Origin: Tricholoma matsutake
Taxonomy: Eukaryota > Basidiomycota > Agaricomycetes > Agaricales > Tricholomataceae
Direction of reading: 5' to 3'
NCBI GenBank assembly: GCA_026075535.2
Contig: AP026542.1
Span: 11,780,001 to 11,844,000 of the forward strand
DNA: 64,000 bases
The notes under the pieces were generated by a model, which saw only the letters and a program-made list of their open reading frames with translations, was not told the DNA's origin and made no database searches. Made by a program: the position numbers and the translations under genes. Positions 34,200-46,177 of this stretch are shown here, piece by piece. Within the stretch, counting starts at the first letter, position 1. Every line of letters begins with the position of its first letter.

Positions 34200-35400
34200 G
34201 TTTGGACTGAGTGAATAAGTAACGTGAATCGTCTTTAAGCGGGTAGCAGGTGTGAAAATCCGCAAGGAGTTCTTGGGCATGGTCAAGTTCTGTAACAGGT
34301 AGCCAGGAAGTCTCTTTGTCAGTTCCCTGGTAACCTTCCCATTGGACAAGGTAGAGGATCTTGCAGCGACGTCGGTTGTCGACTTTGGAGTCGAGGACTT
34401 CGGCGATCTCATATTTGAGCTCGTCATTGATGGTGATCGGAGGAGGTGGAGGTTGTACTCGATTTGGAATTGTGTTTGGGGAGTGTATCTCTAGTTGAGA
34501 GACATGGAAAACAGGGTGAATAGCCTGCATGTGATCTGGGAGCCGCAGGGTGACTGAGTGAGTTCCTGGGCGGGCGATGATTTCAAAAGGACCATGGTTC
34601 TTTTCAGAGAGTTTCTTGGAGGGACGGGTGGTGCGGATATTTTCCGCAGTGACATAAGCAAAATCACCAATGTTGAAGTCAGGTGCGGGTGCCCGATGTT
34701 TATCCGCAGGACCTTGATAGTGTTCTTGAGCGGCCGCAAGTTGTTTCCGAAGTTCCTGGTGAAGGTCATCTAAGTCGACGATGAATTCGCGGGCGCACTG
34801 TGAAGCTAAGTCACGCTCTGGAAAGATGGAAATGTTTGGGTGGTAACCTTTATTGGCAAAGAAAGGTGATACGCCTGTAGAGGCGGAAGGAGCATTGTTG
34901 TAGGCAAATTCACCCAAGGGCAAGAGGTGAGACCAGTCATCCTGCTGATAGTTGCAGAAGATCCGGAGGTACTGTTCCAAGGTCTGGTTAAGTCGTTCTG
35001 TCTGACCATCACCTTGTGGATGATAACCAGAAGTGAAGTGGATCCGCATGTCAAGTGCTTTTCTGAGAGAGCAGAAAAAATGAGAGATGAACTCGGATCC
35101 CCAGTCGCAAGTGACATGCGACAGAACATCATGCTTGGAGAAGACGTGGAGGACAAACAGGTTGGCTAGTTCTTGGGCTGTGATTTCGTTGACAGTTGGA
35201 ATGAAGATGCCCTGTTTGGTGAGGCGGTCAACGATGACTAGGATAGCAGTGTGACCAGCAGAGTCGGGTAGTTGTTCAATGAAATCCATGGAGATGAAAT
35301 TCCAGGGTCGTTCCGGAACCGGAAGTTGCTTTAGGAACCCGTAGGGCCTGTGTCGAGGCGATTTGGATCATTTGCAAGTCATACAGGATTTGCAGAATTC
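34200..35400 (-). pseudogene. Chromovirus integrase core and chromodomain (complete element)
   Basis: Integrase DDE core: Asp in SMDFIEQL (about 35280), Asp in VTCDWGSEF (about 35110), Glu in GDGQTERLNQ (about 35010). A chromodomain follows (about 34420-34240: YEIAEVLDSK, YLVQWEGY, SWLPVTEL). The core frame is long and open, and stays open past the chromodomain into the region that codes for the antisense ORF. A TGA at about 35368 separates it from its zinc domain. Confidence 0.85.
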
Positions 35401-36995
35401 CTGGACGAAGGTGCGGAGGTTTGGCCCAGTGGACAAGCTGCTGGGTTTTGTTTTGTCTGAAGTGGCCAGAGAGGATATGATCATGTTTGTATTGGAGGAC
35501 TTTGAGGCAGAGATCCGCAACGTCTGGAACATAAATCCAGTCAAAGTGGCAGAGATGCCCTGCCTCATCTATGGTCCAGTCGGTGTCAACAGGTGTCAGG
35601 AGATGAATGGAAGATATAGGGTCAAGGGGAAGGGAGGTGCAGATGTCATTGTGGAGTTTCTCAACGTCCATGATTACTGCTTGTCGAAGGATGGGTGTGG
35701 CAAGATAAGTGGTGCGGAGGGAAGAGGAGAGTTGTTCCTGTGTGAATACAGGTCGGAAGTTGGTTGGGTTTACAGAGGCGAAGTTGCTATTTCCCCCTTT
35801 GTGGTAGACGTCCCAATGTCTAGTGAGTGTGTCTGGCTTGGCCCCTAGTTTCCTGGGGCGGAAGCGGATGACGAGATTGAACTGGGAAAGGTACTCAGAC
35901 CAACGGGCCTGGCAGCGGGTGAGCAACTTGGTAGTGCTGAAGTACTCAAGATTTTTGTGGTCCATGACTACATCAACTGGGTTTGTGGAACCCTCGAAGT
36001 ACTGCCTCCAGTGTTTGAAGGCTTTGAAAATGGCCAAGAGTTCCTTGTCATGTGTGTCGTAATTTAGTTCAGCGGGATTGAAGGAGCAGGAATGAAAAGC
36101 GACCGGATGGATTTCCCCATCCGCAGTGTAAACCGAAAGGATAGCAGCTAGGGCATAGTCAGAAGCATCCGTTTCGAGTACCATTTGTGAGTCGGGTACC
36201 CATTGAGTTAAGATGGGTGCATGAGTGAATTCTTGTTTGAGCCTCTCAAAGGCGTCGTGGCACTTCTTGTTGAAGTCCCAAGGTGCGGATTTCCGCATCA
36301 AGCGGGTAAGTGGAATGACAATGTCTGAATAACCATTAATGAAACGGCGGTAAAAATTGCAGAACCCTAAGAAGGATTGGATGTCCTTAACTTTCCTAGG
36401 CTCGGGCCAGTCGAGCACGGTTTTGACTTTATCCTCGGACATCCGAAGTCCATCCAGTGAAAGGATGAAACCTAAATATTCAATGGTGTCTTTGTGGAAC
36501 TCACATTTCTGTGGGGAGGCATAAAGTCCATTTTTCCGGAGACAGCGGAGGACTTCTTTAACATGAGTCCCATGCTGGGACTTGTCGTCTGAATAGATCA
36601 GGATGTCGTCGAGGTACACGATGACACAAACATCCAGCATGTCACTGAAGATGTCGTTCATAAAACGCTGGAATGCTGCGGGTGCATTAGTGAGTCCAAA
36701 GGGAGCCACCAACCACTCAAAGGATCCGTAGCGGGTGCAGAAAGTAGTTTTCCATTCGTCACCATCCGCAATGCAGACTAGGTGATAAGCGTGCTGCAAG
36801 TCTATCTTGGTGAACAAGCGGGCTTTTTGGGGAGAGTCAAGGAGGTCGGAAATGAGAGGAAGGGGATAGCGGTCTTTCTTCATAAGACGATTGAGTCCTC
36901 GGTAGTTGACACAGAGTCGGAGGCTACCATCCTTCTTCTTGACAAAAAGTATAGGAGCTCCATGCAGAGACTTAGAAGGATGGATGAAGCCTGAG
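35276..36995 (-). pseudogene. Reverse transcriptase-RNase H (complete element)
   Basis: A long frame with [24 protein letters not shown], the catalytic VYLDDILIYS (about 36620), FLGFCNFYRRFINGYS, RNase H (ETDASDYALAA, DTHDKELLAIF, DHKNLEYFS) and the start of the integrase zinc domain (HDHILSGH). A frameshift near 35420 throws the end out of frame. Catalytic residues are all present, so this is a recently active polymerase now broken by a few changes. Confidence 0.88.
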
Positions 36996-37018
36996 CAGAC
37001 ATTTTTGTCAATGAAGAC

Positions 37019-37831
37019 TCATAGGGCTTCTAATTCGGAGGGAGAGAGGGAGTACATGTGACCCAGAGGAGGGGGAGCATTATCCTCCGTCTCTATCTTG
37101 AGGTCATAAGGACGATGTGGAGGAAGGGTGTCTGCCTTATTCTTATTAAAGACATTGGCGAATTCATGATACTCGGTGGGAATGTCGGATAAATCTGGCG
37201 GGGTTGAGGGATGGGTTGAGCGGGTGGATAACCCTTCTGGAGCGAAGGTCATCTGGAAGGCTACAGCCCCAGGGAGTTTGCTAGCACGCGCATAAGCGGC
37301 AGCATTGATGAAAGAGATGTCGGGAGGTGTAAACTTAGGAGGAATGGGGGGTTCGGAAAATGCAGAGGATTCAAGGATTTCTACCAGAAGGTTCGGGGAC
37401 AAAGGAGACGTCTGGGGTGCTGAACCTCTATGATCAGCAGAGCGGAAAGTGATTTGGCTTGAAGACCAGTCAATCAATGGATTGTATTGCTTCAGCCAGT
37501 TATGACCAAGTACTGCGGAACAGGAAGAGTCTAGCGAGGTTACATAGAATGACAGATTGAACATTTCACCGGTAGGAAAGGTGACCGGAAGTTGGGCGAC
37601 TTGAGTTATGGTGGAGTTGCAAGATCCATCAAAGAGTCGTAAACCGATCGGGTTAATGGATTCCGTGCTGAGTTGGTTATTCAACATGAAAGAGGAGTCA
37701 AGAAAGCAGTGGGATGAACCAGAATCAATGAGGGTTTGGACAGGGGTGGAAAGGTCAGGAATAGTTAAGAGGATGATTAGGGAGTCAGGGTTGGAAAGAG
37801 CGGACACGTTGAGACAGATGTAGGCAGCCAA
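37019..37831 (-). pseudogene. Aspartic protease domain (complete element)
   Basis: Carries an intact LIDSGSSHCFLD active site and VLGHNWL, followed by a linker to RT. It is in frame with RT, separated only by TGA at 37019-37021 where the family has Arg before VFIDKNV. Confidence 0.85.
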
Positions 37832-37849
37832 GTGGGTAAGGTCAACGCA

Positions 37850-39064
37850 ACCCCCAGCCCCAATGGCTGTATCCTGAGGGTTGCAGACTATTTTTCCGAG
37901 TCCACAGAATCGGGAATTACAGTGGATGCATGGGCCTTTGCGGCTTTAGACTTCGGGCAGTTTCCTGCTACGTGCCCTTCTTCACCGCAGTAGAGGCAAA
38001 GTCTTTCCCGCATGCGACGTTCTCATTCATCCACAGTAAGTTTGCCGTTCTTCCCCAACTTGTCAGAGATGGACGACTTGGAAGTGTTCTTTGTCGTGGA
38101 GGGCTGCTGGTTGGAGGAGTTTCCCCGAGGGGAGCTCGACGAGGATTGATTGGTGGACTGGGAGGAACCTTTGGGGTTGTCCTTCTTGACAGGGTTAGAA
38201 GAGTTCCCGGAATTCTTAGTTTTGAACCGGGTTTCATCTTCCTGCATCCAGTAGATATTGTCACAGTCCTGCAAGGGTGTCGGGTTTACCACCCTGAAGG
38301 ACTTCTATATGAAGTCGGAGTGGAAGACCGTGGAAATAGCGGTCATGGAGGGCTGCCTCATTCCAGTTGACCCTAGAAGCTAATTCCCAAAAGTCAATGT
38401 TATACTTTGTGATGCGACCACTTTTCTTCATTGCTAAATCAGAAAGAGCTTTTTCCGCATCCCCGAGTGGGTCGTGCGGGCCGAAGTTACTCTCTAGTTC
38501 GGCGAGAAAAGCCTCATAATCCCACATCCAGTGTGCGGAATCGGTCGGGTCATTAAGACCGGGCTCAAACCAGCTGAGAGCTGATCCCTTGAGATAAGAA
38601 AGGATAAATATGATCTTTTTCTCATCAGAAGAAAATATGTGCAGATGGTCGTGGAAATGAAGGTTACACGAGACTAGGAAGTCTCTAAGTTTCTTTGGGT
38701 TGGAGCCATCGAAGGTGTCGGGGTCGCAAACTTTGATTTTCTTGGTCTTGGGTGCATTATTTTGTTGGAGGGTGGGGATACTCTCCGAGAGGTTGTAAAG
38801 AACATCTATGAACCTATCCCCTGGATCAGGGTTTTCCCCCGTGGGAGGTTGATCGTCAGGATCATTGGGATCGGGGTCACCCCCAGGGCCATCCAGACCA
38901 CTGGTCGTCGGGTCCGCCGGGAGGTCCGTCCTCTAGACCACGATCTTCCAACCCATAGGGTTCAGGCTGGTTGATGCCCCCTACATACTCAAGGGGAGTC
39001 ATGGGTCGGGGTTCTTCCGGATTTGCGGGAGATTGTTGAGCTTGAGTAGACAAGAGGTTTGCAC
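37850..39064 (-). pseudogene. Gag (complete element)
   Basis: Gag domain (DTFDGSNPKKLRDFL...SYLKGSAL, about 38720-38580; ESNFGPHDPLGDAEKAL, about 38500) followed by a Ser/Asn-rich linker and a zinc knuckle [16 protein letters not shown] (about 38010-37960). Frames change near 38265 and stops occur after the linker and knuckle, so gag is not intact. The start near 39064 is approximate. Confidence 0.75.
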
Positions 39065-39282
39065 TGATTGATGGGGCTCCAAAACCAATTTGTCAGAAAA
39101 TGTTGGAAGGTCTGGAAGTTACTCCGAATGTTGAGGCGGGTCATGGGCTAGGAAGTGTGGATCGCTGAATTGCAGAGATCCCTGGAATGGTACCAGTGCG
39201 CTGAGAGTTTCTGGTTGTGCACTGGCGAGTTTCGGTTGGGGTCATAGGAGAAGAGACGAGTGAAGTGTGAGTTCGTATATAC

Positions 39283-39979
39283 TGTTAAGAACTGATCCAA
39301 AAAGGCTCATCGGAATCCAGTCGGACCCGGCGGGTCTTTGAGAGCAGAAGATTGTCAGGTCGTAGCGGATTATGCAGATGGGTAACGAAAAGGACTTGGC
39401 TTCAGCTTGTAAGAAGCTGCACCCTTCACCTCATCTGGTGTCCTAATTTCAGGTAGAGGTTTTAGAGATAGGAGCGGGAGAGTGCGGGTAAATGTGGGAA
39501 GGAGTATGGAGGGACTTAGGTTAAGTTCAGATGAGACTAGAACTTCAGAGGGGAACTAGAGGTTGAGTCGAATGGAGTTCAGACTCTTAGAGGTCAGGAG
39601 TTGGAGTAGAAGGAGGTTTTAGATTGACAGGGTAAAGTCGAGTCTATGTCGATATACGAACTGAGGAATACAAAGTGAAACTAACTAAGCTTAAATACTA
39701 GAGTCTGGAACAAGAGCGGAACGGAAACGGAAACTGCGGCAGTGTCTCAACTGCATAGATAAATTGCCTAGCGGAGGCCGCACAGGAATCCATAGTCAAA
39801 TTTGCAAAACTAGATGGCAGCCTTGGAAGGCAGCCGTGGTTGCTGTACACGGCGGCCTGGTGCACAGCAGTGTGGGCAGTGCAAGGGGGCTGGAACAAAG
39901 GCAGTAGGAGTTGAGTTAGGAACAGCGGAAAAGATTGGAAGGTTGTGGGTTCTGAGCAGGCAAGGAACGGATCGTGACA
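39283..39979 (-). repeat. 5' LTR of complete gypsy element
   Basis: 697 bp. On the coding strand it begins TGTCACGATCCGT and ends CAGTTCTTAACA. It drives the minus-strand gag-pol transcript. Confidence 0.92.
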
Positions 39980-40187
39980 TCCACTCAGACTCCAGTTGGA
40001 CTCCAGTTGGACTCCAGTTGGACTCCAGTCAGACTCCAGTTGGACTCCAGTTGGACTCCAATGGGGGATTGAACTCTACATGACTTAGTGTAGTTCAATT
40101 GGACTCCACTCGGACTCCACTCGGACTCCAGTGGACTCCGGTCAGTCCAGTCGGAGTCCACTAGGACAGGTGGGGGACTGTAAAGTA
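39980..40187 (+). mobile_element. tRNA-headed, minisatellite-bodied element, copy 2, right part
   Basis: Resumes the 12 bp GGACTCCAGTTG repeat after the gypsy insertion. It ends with GGAGTCCACTAGGACAGGTG then GGGGACTGTAAAG, the same tail as copy 1 (30173-30210, inverted). It is inserted into a gag zinc knuckle. Confidence 0.55.
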
Positions 40188-41188
40188 CTGGAAATGTGTC
40201 CTAACTGCCCACAGTTAAAACATATAAGTGGGGCTTGTCTCCCTGCTTGATCAACCTCCATTGCCTCTGCTGGTGCTGCTGACTCCGTAACTATAGGTGT
40301 CACTGCCATGGCCAGTGGCTGCGCCCTTGGAGCTTGCACCTGAGGTGCTTTTCCTTTCTCGGACTTTCCTCCTGATGACTTTCCAAATTTACTACTTCCA
40401 TACATCAACTTTGACTCCACCTGTTCCTGCTGATATTGCCAGTCAAGGCGCATTGCCCAATTATACCACTCGTCCAACTTCTCTGGTATAGAAGGTAGTC
40501 GGTAGATAGACTTGAATAAAGAGGGATTTAATCCTGCTTTCAAAAATTCTACCAACATGGCTTCTCCCATATCCATTTGCGAAGCTTCTGCTTTGAACTG
40601 CAAAATAAATTCATCCGCTGTTAGGGAACCTTGGCGCATGGTCTTTAATTTAGCATTGGCTGTCGCCTTTGGATTAGGATCTCCAAACTGTGCCTCCAAT
40701 CTCTCCAGAAATTCCTTGAAGCTTGCAAATGGTTTATGTCCCACGGCAATTTGATTTATAGCCTTGTTTCTCCAGAACTGTGCTTTTCCCCCCTGAATGT
40801 ATGAGAGAGCAAACATAATCCTAGACTCAGCTGTACAAAACTCTGGCTTCCTCCCATGGATGTACAATACTATAGAGCTGATGAAGGATTTTGTATTCTC
40901 CATGGTACTGTCAAAAATTTGCGGGGGCACATACTTAGGTAAGCGCACTTTTCCATTTCTGGATTTCTCTGCTGTCTCATCCTCCTGCGACATCCACTCC
41001 ATCATCTCCTCCATCTCATCATCTCTTTCTCCTGTCATCTCTGGTTGTACTTCTGCTTGTCTGGGCTGTGATGCTGCCAACACTGACACTAATTGCGACA
41101 TTTGTGCTGTAAGCACATCAATCTTTGCCTCTAGTGCTGGTGTGGGAACAGGATTAGGGCTGGGATTAGAAGTTGAGGGTTCGGACAT
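40188..41188 (-). pseudogene. Gypsy gag fragment cut at its zinc knuckle
   Basis: About 330 residues of gag are open from ATG 41188: an N-terminal coiled coil (LEAKIDVLTAQMSQL), a capsid-like domain (ALSYIQGGKAQFW, FLERLEAQFGDP, FILQFKAEAS, EFLKAGLNPSL) and a knuckle CFNCGQLGHISS that loses its last Cys where the minisatellite element begins. The reading is clean and free of stops, unlike neighbouring elements. The RT fragment at 29949-30172 may be its distant other half. Confidence 0.8.
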
Positions 41189-42061
41189 AATTGTAAAATC
41201 TGTAATGAGTCACTTCTTTGACAAATTCAAGATTGGTGCTTCGAGACCTCTCCAAACATTTACAGGTCATGTGATGGTTTGTCGATGGTTTGTCAATCGT
41301 TTGTCATTTGTTGGGCGCCTAATTTGGCACTTCGGATCAATAACCCTTCCAACAGTGCCTGATCTCAGAGATATCACTGAATTCGGCTTGTAACTAAAAT
41401 AGTCATCCGAATAGAGTGATGTAAATCATAACTAAACCAGATCCAATCAGTTGTCTGGTTGCAGCTGTCCTAATGACGGGTACTGCCTCTCAATCACTGG
41501 CAGTTGCAATGTAAGGTGAGGCCTGGTGTTGGCTTATGAAAGAAAAGGTAGATTACATATATACAAGTACTTCCGGCTTGTGCTGAAAGGATGAGTAATT
41601 GGATGTGGCATGGTGAAACAATAACGTATGTGCAAGTAAGAGAAGGCACACTGATATGGGAAGTTGTGTTCTTCTGTTAGGGCAACACCCACTATCTGCT
41701 AGCTAAGACCATGCAGGTTCTCTCTACAAGAAGGGGGCAGGATCCATGCTCGTGATGGGGGAATTGATGGTTTTGATGCGAGGGGTTATTAATAGGTGAG
41801 TTTGTTGACAAAGGCCTTTCACACCAAAAATGTAGGTGGAATACCTAAGAGAACACAACTGGGTCCCCTAGGTGTATATTTAGGGTTTATATACTATGTT
41901 ACACATATTGTACATTGTTGTTACCGACGCATGTGTACATGCACATACATCTTGATGCGTGCGAAATAAAATTCTCATGCTATCAAAGTGTAGCGTAATG
42001 TAGCGTAATTCAACATAATAAAATAAAAATGACATTTTATTAGGTAATGGGGTGGTTTCCT
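41189..42061. other. No gene recognised; probable 5' region of the gag element
   Basis: Upstream of gag on the minus strand. It could contain leader and LTR sequence, but without a second copy no boundary can be set. Confidence 0.35.
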
Positions 42062-42678
42062 AACAACATCCTGACATCGCATTCACCATCTTGACACTTT
42101 CCCAGTATCTTGAGTCACCTAGAACAACTTACCTCACTGCTGTCACTTGCATATTTTGTTACCTTTCTGGCACTAAAGATCTCAAGCTCATACTGGGAGG
42201 AACTCACTCCAAAATTACAGGCTACTCTGATGCAGACTGGGCTTCCCATATACATCACCACTCAATCTCTGGATTCGTTTATTTTCTAGGTATTGGTGCC
42301 ATAACTTGGAGCAGCAAGAAGCAGCCTATTGTTATGCTTTCAAGCACCAAAGCTGAATACATCATGTTAACTCATGTGTCAAAGGACATTTTATGGATTC
42401 ATAAGTTACTTATGGAATTATCTTCTATTTTTACTTTTACAGTACCACCTACACTTTTCTGCGACAACCAGGGCACCATCCATATTTCGAAGGATGCCAA
42501 ATTCCACAGATGCACAAAGCATATTGACGTTCACTTTCACTTCATCTACCAAACAATCACCACTGGCCACATTGTATTGAACTACTGCTCCACCAATGAC
42601 ATGATTAGTGATATCTTCACCAAATCACTTGCTTGGGTCAAGTTCGAGAAATTCTGTGCTCTCCTTGGACTCCTCTGA
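42062..42678 (+). pseudogene. Ty1/copia RNase H fragment
   Basis: The C-terminal part of a copia polyprotein: YLSGTKDLKL, GYSDADWAS, ISGFVYFLG, WSSKKQPIVMLSSTKAEY, LFCDNQGTIHISKDAKFH, KHIDVHFHF, DIFTKSL. All RNase H blocks are present from about 42091, but everything upstream (gag, integrase, RT) is missing. It ends with TGA at 42676-42678, then a polypurine tract GAGGGGGAG. Confidence 0.85.
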
Positions 42679-42702
42679 TCCCACTTCCATCTTGAGGGGG
42701 AG

Positions 42703-43090
42703 TGTTGTGATATTGAACCCTCCATGTGATCACATACCCGACACTTATTTGTTATTCAGTATCTCGTATCTTTGCTATTCAATACTTCATATACTGACTC
42801 CTATCTTTGATACTATTTGTAGTAGTACTTCATTATCTATTCTAGGTACCACTACTCAATACAGTGCTTACCATGCACTGAGGTTACTTTGTTATCTATT
42901 CTAGTTACTTGGTCCCTGCATTCTACACTAGTGGTGGTTGAGCTGGTGGTAGTGCCCATGCCAGTCATAGTTGTCTTGGTCCCGGGTGTGGTTGTGGTTG
43001 TGGTTGTGGTGGTTTTGCCACTAGCAGTGGTCAAGCTGCTTGTGCTTGTTGTCCCTGCACTTGTCCCGGATACAGATACTAAATAAAGTA
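42703..43090 (+). repeat. Putative 3' LTR of copia fragment
   Basis: Starts TGTTGTGATATTGAA directly after the polypurine tract CTTGAGGGGGAG. The interior has a GT-rich stretch (42930-43045). The right boundary is not fixed. Nothing is recognised from there to 43390. Confidence 0.45.
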
Positions 43091-43389
43091 TCAAAACCAA
43101 CTGATCAGCCGCAAAACATATGCTCCAGATAACATAGTTCTATGCACTATTAACACACTCTGCCTTCTGGAGAGCCAGGGCCTGGCTGACCTCATCTGCA
43201 GTACATACATGTGCTCATGAGACATGTGCCTGCATCAGTCATGAACTTGGCAGACATGCACATGCATTGAGGATCCATGCTGTTCAGTCATGCCCATTGT
43301 AAGTACATAAAAAATGAGGTAGGAGACAAGCAAGAAGACTTACAATGAGGAACATCCAGTGGATGTAGCAGCACCTGTGATGCAGGTAA

Positions 43390-43870
43390 GGATACAAGGG
43401 GCGATGCTAGCTGTGGAGGTGGGGACAGCAGCAGTATTGGTGGTGGACTAGGCTGTTACTAGGGCAGAGCTGGCAAAGAGAGCAGAATTTCTTCTTGTTC
43501 TTCCTGTTGAACCTGAGTCCTCCATTACCTTTGTGGGGTTCTGCATTGTTTGTTGTTATAGGGTCATCATGGCAATTATGCTCCTCCATCGCACTGGCCC
43601 TGGGTGCTAATGTCCATCACTGTAGTGAGTTCCATGCACCTGCAATCCACCCTGGAGCAGTGGCTCACAGGGCTGGGGGTGGGTGCTTGGCCATTCCTTG
43701 TTGTAGGGTGGTTATCAGTCATTGTGGCTGGGCATATGGGTTGGCCACCATCACAGCATGTTTATAACCTACAAAAACAAAAACTACTGGTTAGTTGAAA
43801 GAAGCAAAAAAGAAACCTATAAGTATACAAAACTTAACTAGTCATTTGGGCCCATTTTGGGTGTAATCCT
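43390..43870 (-). repeat. Palindrome-repeat family copy, minus strand
   Basis: On the minus strand it reads ATGGGCCCAAATGACTAGTTAAG, then a T-rich block with CAACTAACCAG and TTTTTGTAG|GTTATAAA, then the palindrome CCCTGTGAGCCACTGCTCCA plus GGGTGGATT (43684-43645). The order intron-like block then palindrome is the same as at 30.7-31.1 kb. Confidence 0.5.
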
Positions 43871-44892
43871 ATGGCCTGCAGTAGACTGTAGTCAGAGTTG
43901 TGACTATTGTTGCATTGATGAACAATGGAGGAAGGATGTGGCATCACGCTGAAAGTGAAATCTTTTTGATCAACAAACAATTTTTCCCATCACATGTCAA
44001 GCATGCACGTGTTGCATCACAACAATTGCTTTCACTGTACTGAAGTTGTTCTTTTGCTCTTCTCTCATTATAAATGACTAATGAATTATTCTACAGGCTC
44101 CTACTTTCACATGAGGACAAACAGCCTAACATTGACCCACAACCAATGAGCTCTATATCTAATCAGAATGTTCAAGTTAGTGTCTGGAGGTTGAACAACC
44201 CAATGAGGGGAGGACCAAAGTAATGGGTAAGTCAGGCAGTGCAACTGCTTGAAGAATCCATCCCATCACCATGGTCCACCAGTGAACTGCCACCCCTAAG
44301 AATGACCCAACCCCCAGGTGACATATTACAATGGCAACAATTACAAGTGGATCCATGTCAGGGGAACAATGAGAAACCTGAACTATGTGACTTAGACACA
44401 ACCAGGGCAAGGGCAAGTGGGGACAGACAACAGCACTGAGCCAGAGGGGGCAATGTCTTCCAAGCTTGGAAGGTTTTTTCTCTTTCTTCTCAGTCTTTTT
44501 GCCACAATGAACATGAGGATGGGCACAGGGTGGAACACTGACAACACAATTGCTTGAATCACTTCTATTCTTCTAGCATGTACATAGATTTAATATAAGT
44601 GATGTGTGCACTTTGCATGTCAATGTAACAATGTACACATATTTTTGTTTGATCAAGAATAATAGCCAAATTCCTATGGTCATGAAGGAAATCTTGTCAA
44701 TGGCTGGAATTGAGAGGGTCATTAGTGAGGAATAAGTGACATTCTCAGAAAATTCTGCCTATTGATCATATTATTGGCCATTAGTTGAATTTCTGGTAAT
44801 CTCTGCAAATTAATCCCGAATTGGCAGATGAGGTTTTTCCTGATGAATGCCCCCAGACCCCAATTGAGTCAAATGACTGGCCAGGTCATGAC
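43871..44892. other. No gene recognised
   Basis: Only short open frames and no conserved motif seen on either strand. Confidence 0.35.
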
Positions 44893-45804
44893 TCAGAATG
44901 TTTTTAGTGCTCCAGATCCACCGGCATTCCCCCCCATCTCATGTGCATGCTTCTGGCTCTCCACCTGGAAAGCTGGGGGATTGGGTTCACTGAGGTCTGA
45001 ATCATAAATGCAGGGGAGGGCTTCTTCCACCAGCTGCCAGTTTTGAGGCTTGAGCGTAGTGGACTCTGGGGTGAAACAGCTGCCTTTTGAAGCTCCTTCC
45101 TGAAGCAGGGTCCCAAGTTGGAGGCCAGAGGATTGAAGTGCAAGGAAATCATCATTAATCTTGGAGTCATGAGCCTTGATCATGACTGCACAAGAAAGCG
45201 GTTCATTGCAGGCAACATAGTCACTGAGAAGCATTTGTAGGTGACAGGGTGTGGCATAGAGGAGGGGAGGGGGGCTGTAGGAGATTCAGCGAGGGAAACA
45301 GACTCAACCACTGTAGACCTGCACACAGCTCATCTGATTTAACAGCAGTGTTCTCTTTTGAGTAGGGTCAAGTGCTTGAGGTGATGCAGTGCTTGTGAAA
45401 GGGGGGGATGATGGAGTCAAGAAGGAGGATGCTGCCCTTGTGGCAGCATCCCAGCAGAGGTGAGACGATGGTGGTGGTAGTGAGATTCCATCAAAGAGAG
45501 GTGGGGAAGATGGTGAGGCCCCCGCATCATCAAGCTCAGCAATGAGGAGCATGTGTGGCAATTCGGCAGGGGATGGTGTTTGTAGGATAAACGAAAGAAA
45601 TTGTGTTATATAAGTGGGTACATTCAACATATGATCATGACACAAAACAGTCACAGTTCTTCAAATCAGCAAAAATGTTGTGTGATGCTTTGTACCTTCT
45701 GGGTCAAATAAGACAGGTGTAAACCAGGCCATTGTCCAGAAATTTGCGTTGGATATCCTTCTGACAGCAAGTCTTTGCTGGTCAAAACCCTCTGAGTGAT
45801 GCAT
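44893..45804 (-). pseudogene. Unassigned gene remnant, first exon duplicated at window end
   Basis: From ATG 45804-45802 the minus strand encodes an exon nearly identical to the one at 63542 (RISNANF...TMAWFTP, FDPEGTKH). After about 45686 the two copies diverge. Further open stretches (45654-45304, Pro/Ser-rich; 45234-44893) follow downstream and may be later exons, but no joined reading could be verified. Function unknown. Confidence 0.4.
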
Positions 45805-46177
45805 GAGTGAGACAAGTAAGACAAGTAAGACGGAGCATCAAGCTTCAAGTTCAAGAGTTGGGTTAGTACTTATATGGCCATATGTCACATGACATGAGCT
45901 CAAAAGTGTGCATGCACACTTTTGCTCAAGGTTACATCATCAAGGTTACATCATCAAGGTCACATCATCAATCAAGACTCTCAATCCAGAAAAAAATAAA
46001 CATTCTGAGTTATTTCAGGTCGCTGTGGGCCGAATGACTTTTCACCTCTCTATTTTCAAAGAATCTGTGAATGGTACATGTTGACTGTCTCTAATGTGTC
46101 CGAGTCCAAATCCTCCTGCCAGGATTCTGCATCTGAAAGCTCTTTGTCAGAGGTCCCTCCTAACAGTTCATTTTCTA
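45686..46177 (-). repeat. Left arm of long inverted repeat
   Basis: Matches 63198-63660 in reverse complement over nearly its whole length. The left arm is about 29 bp longer because AAGGTTACATCATC is present three times against once. The arm covers the last codons of a Plavaka-like ORF, a spacer and the first exon of the unassigned gene. Confidence 0.7.

Larger units (their letters stand above)
32296..39979 (-). mobile_element. Complete Ty3/gypsy chromovirus with antisense ORF
   Basis: Two 697 bp LTRs (32296-32992 and 39283-39979) with TG...CA ends and a 5 bp target duplication TCCAC (32291-32295 and 39980-39984) bound a 7684 bp element. Read on the minus strand it has gag, protease, RT, RNase H, integrase with chromodomain, and then an ORF in the opposite direction before the polypurine tract AAGGGGGAAATAC (33005-32993). 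No usual TGG-type primer site directly follows the 5' LTR. The target is the minisatellite body of a tRNA-headed element. Confidence 0.92.

Noticed and set aside
41189..41480. 5' LTR for the gag fragment at 40.2-41.2 kb
   Set aside because: No second copy and no clear primer-binding site, so no boundary can be defended.
43500..43889. Trinucleotide-rich open frames near 42.9-43.5 kb as genes
   Set aside because: GT/GGT repetition inside a putative LTR and the repeat-family copy explains them.
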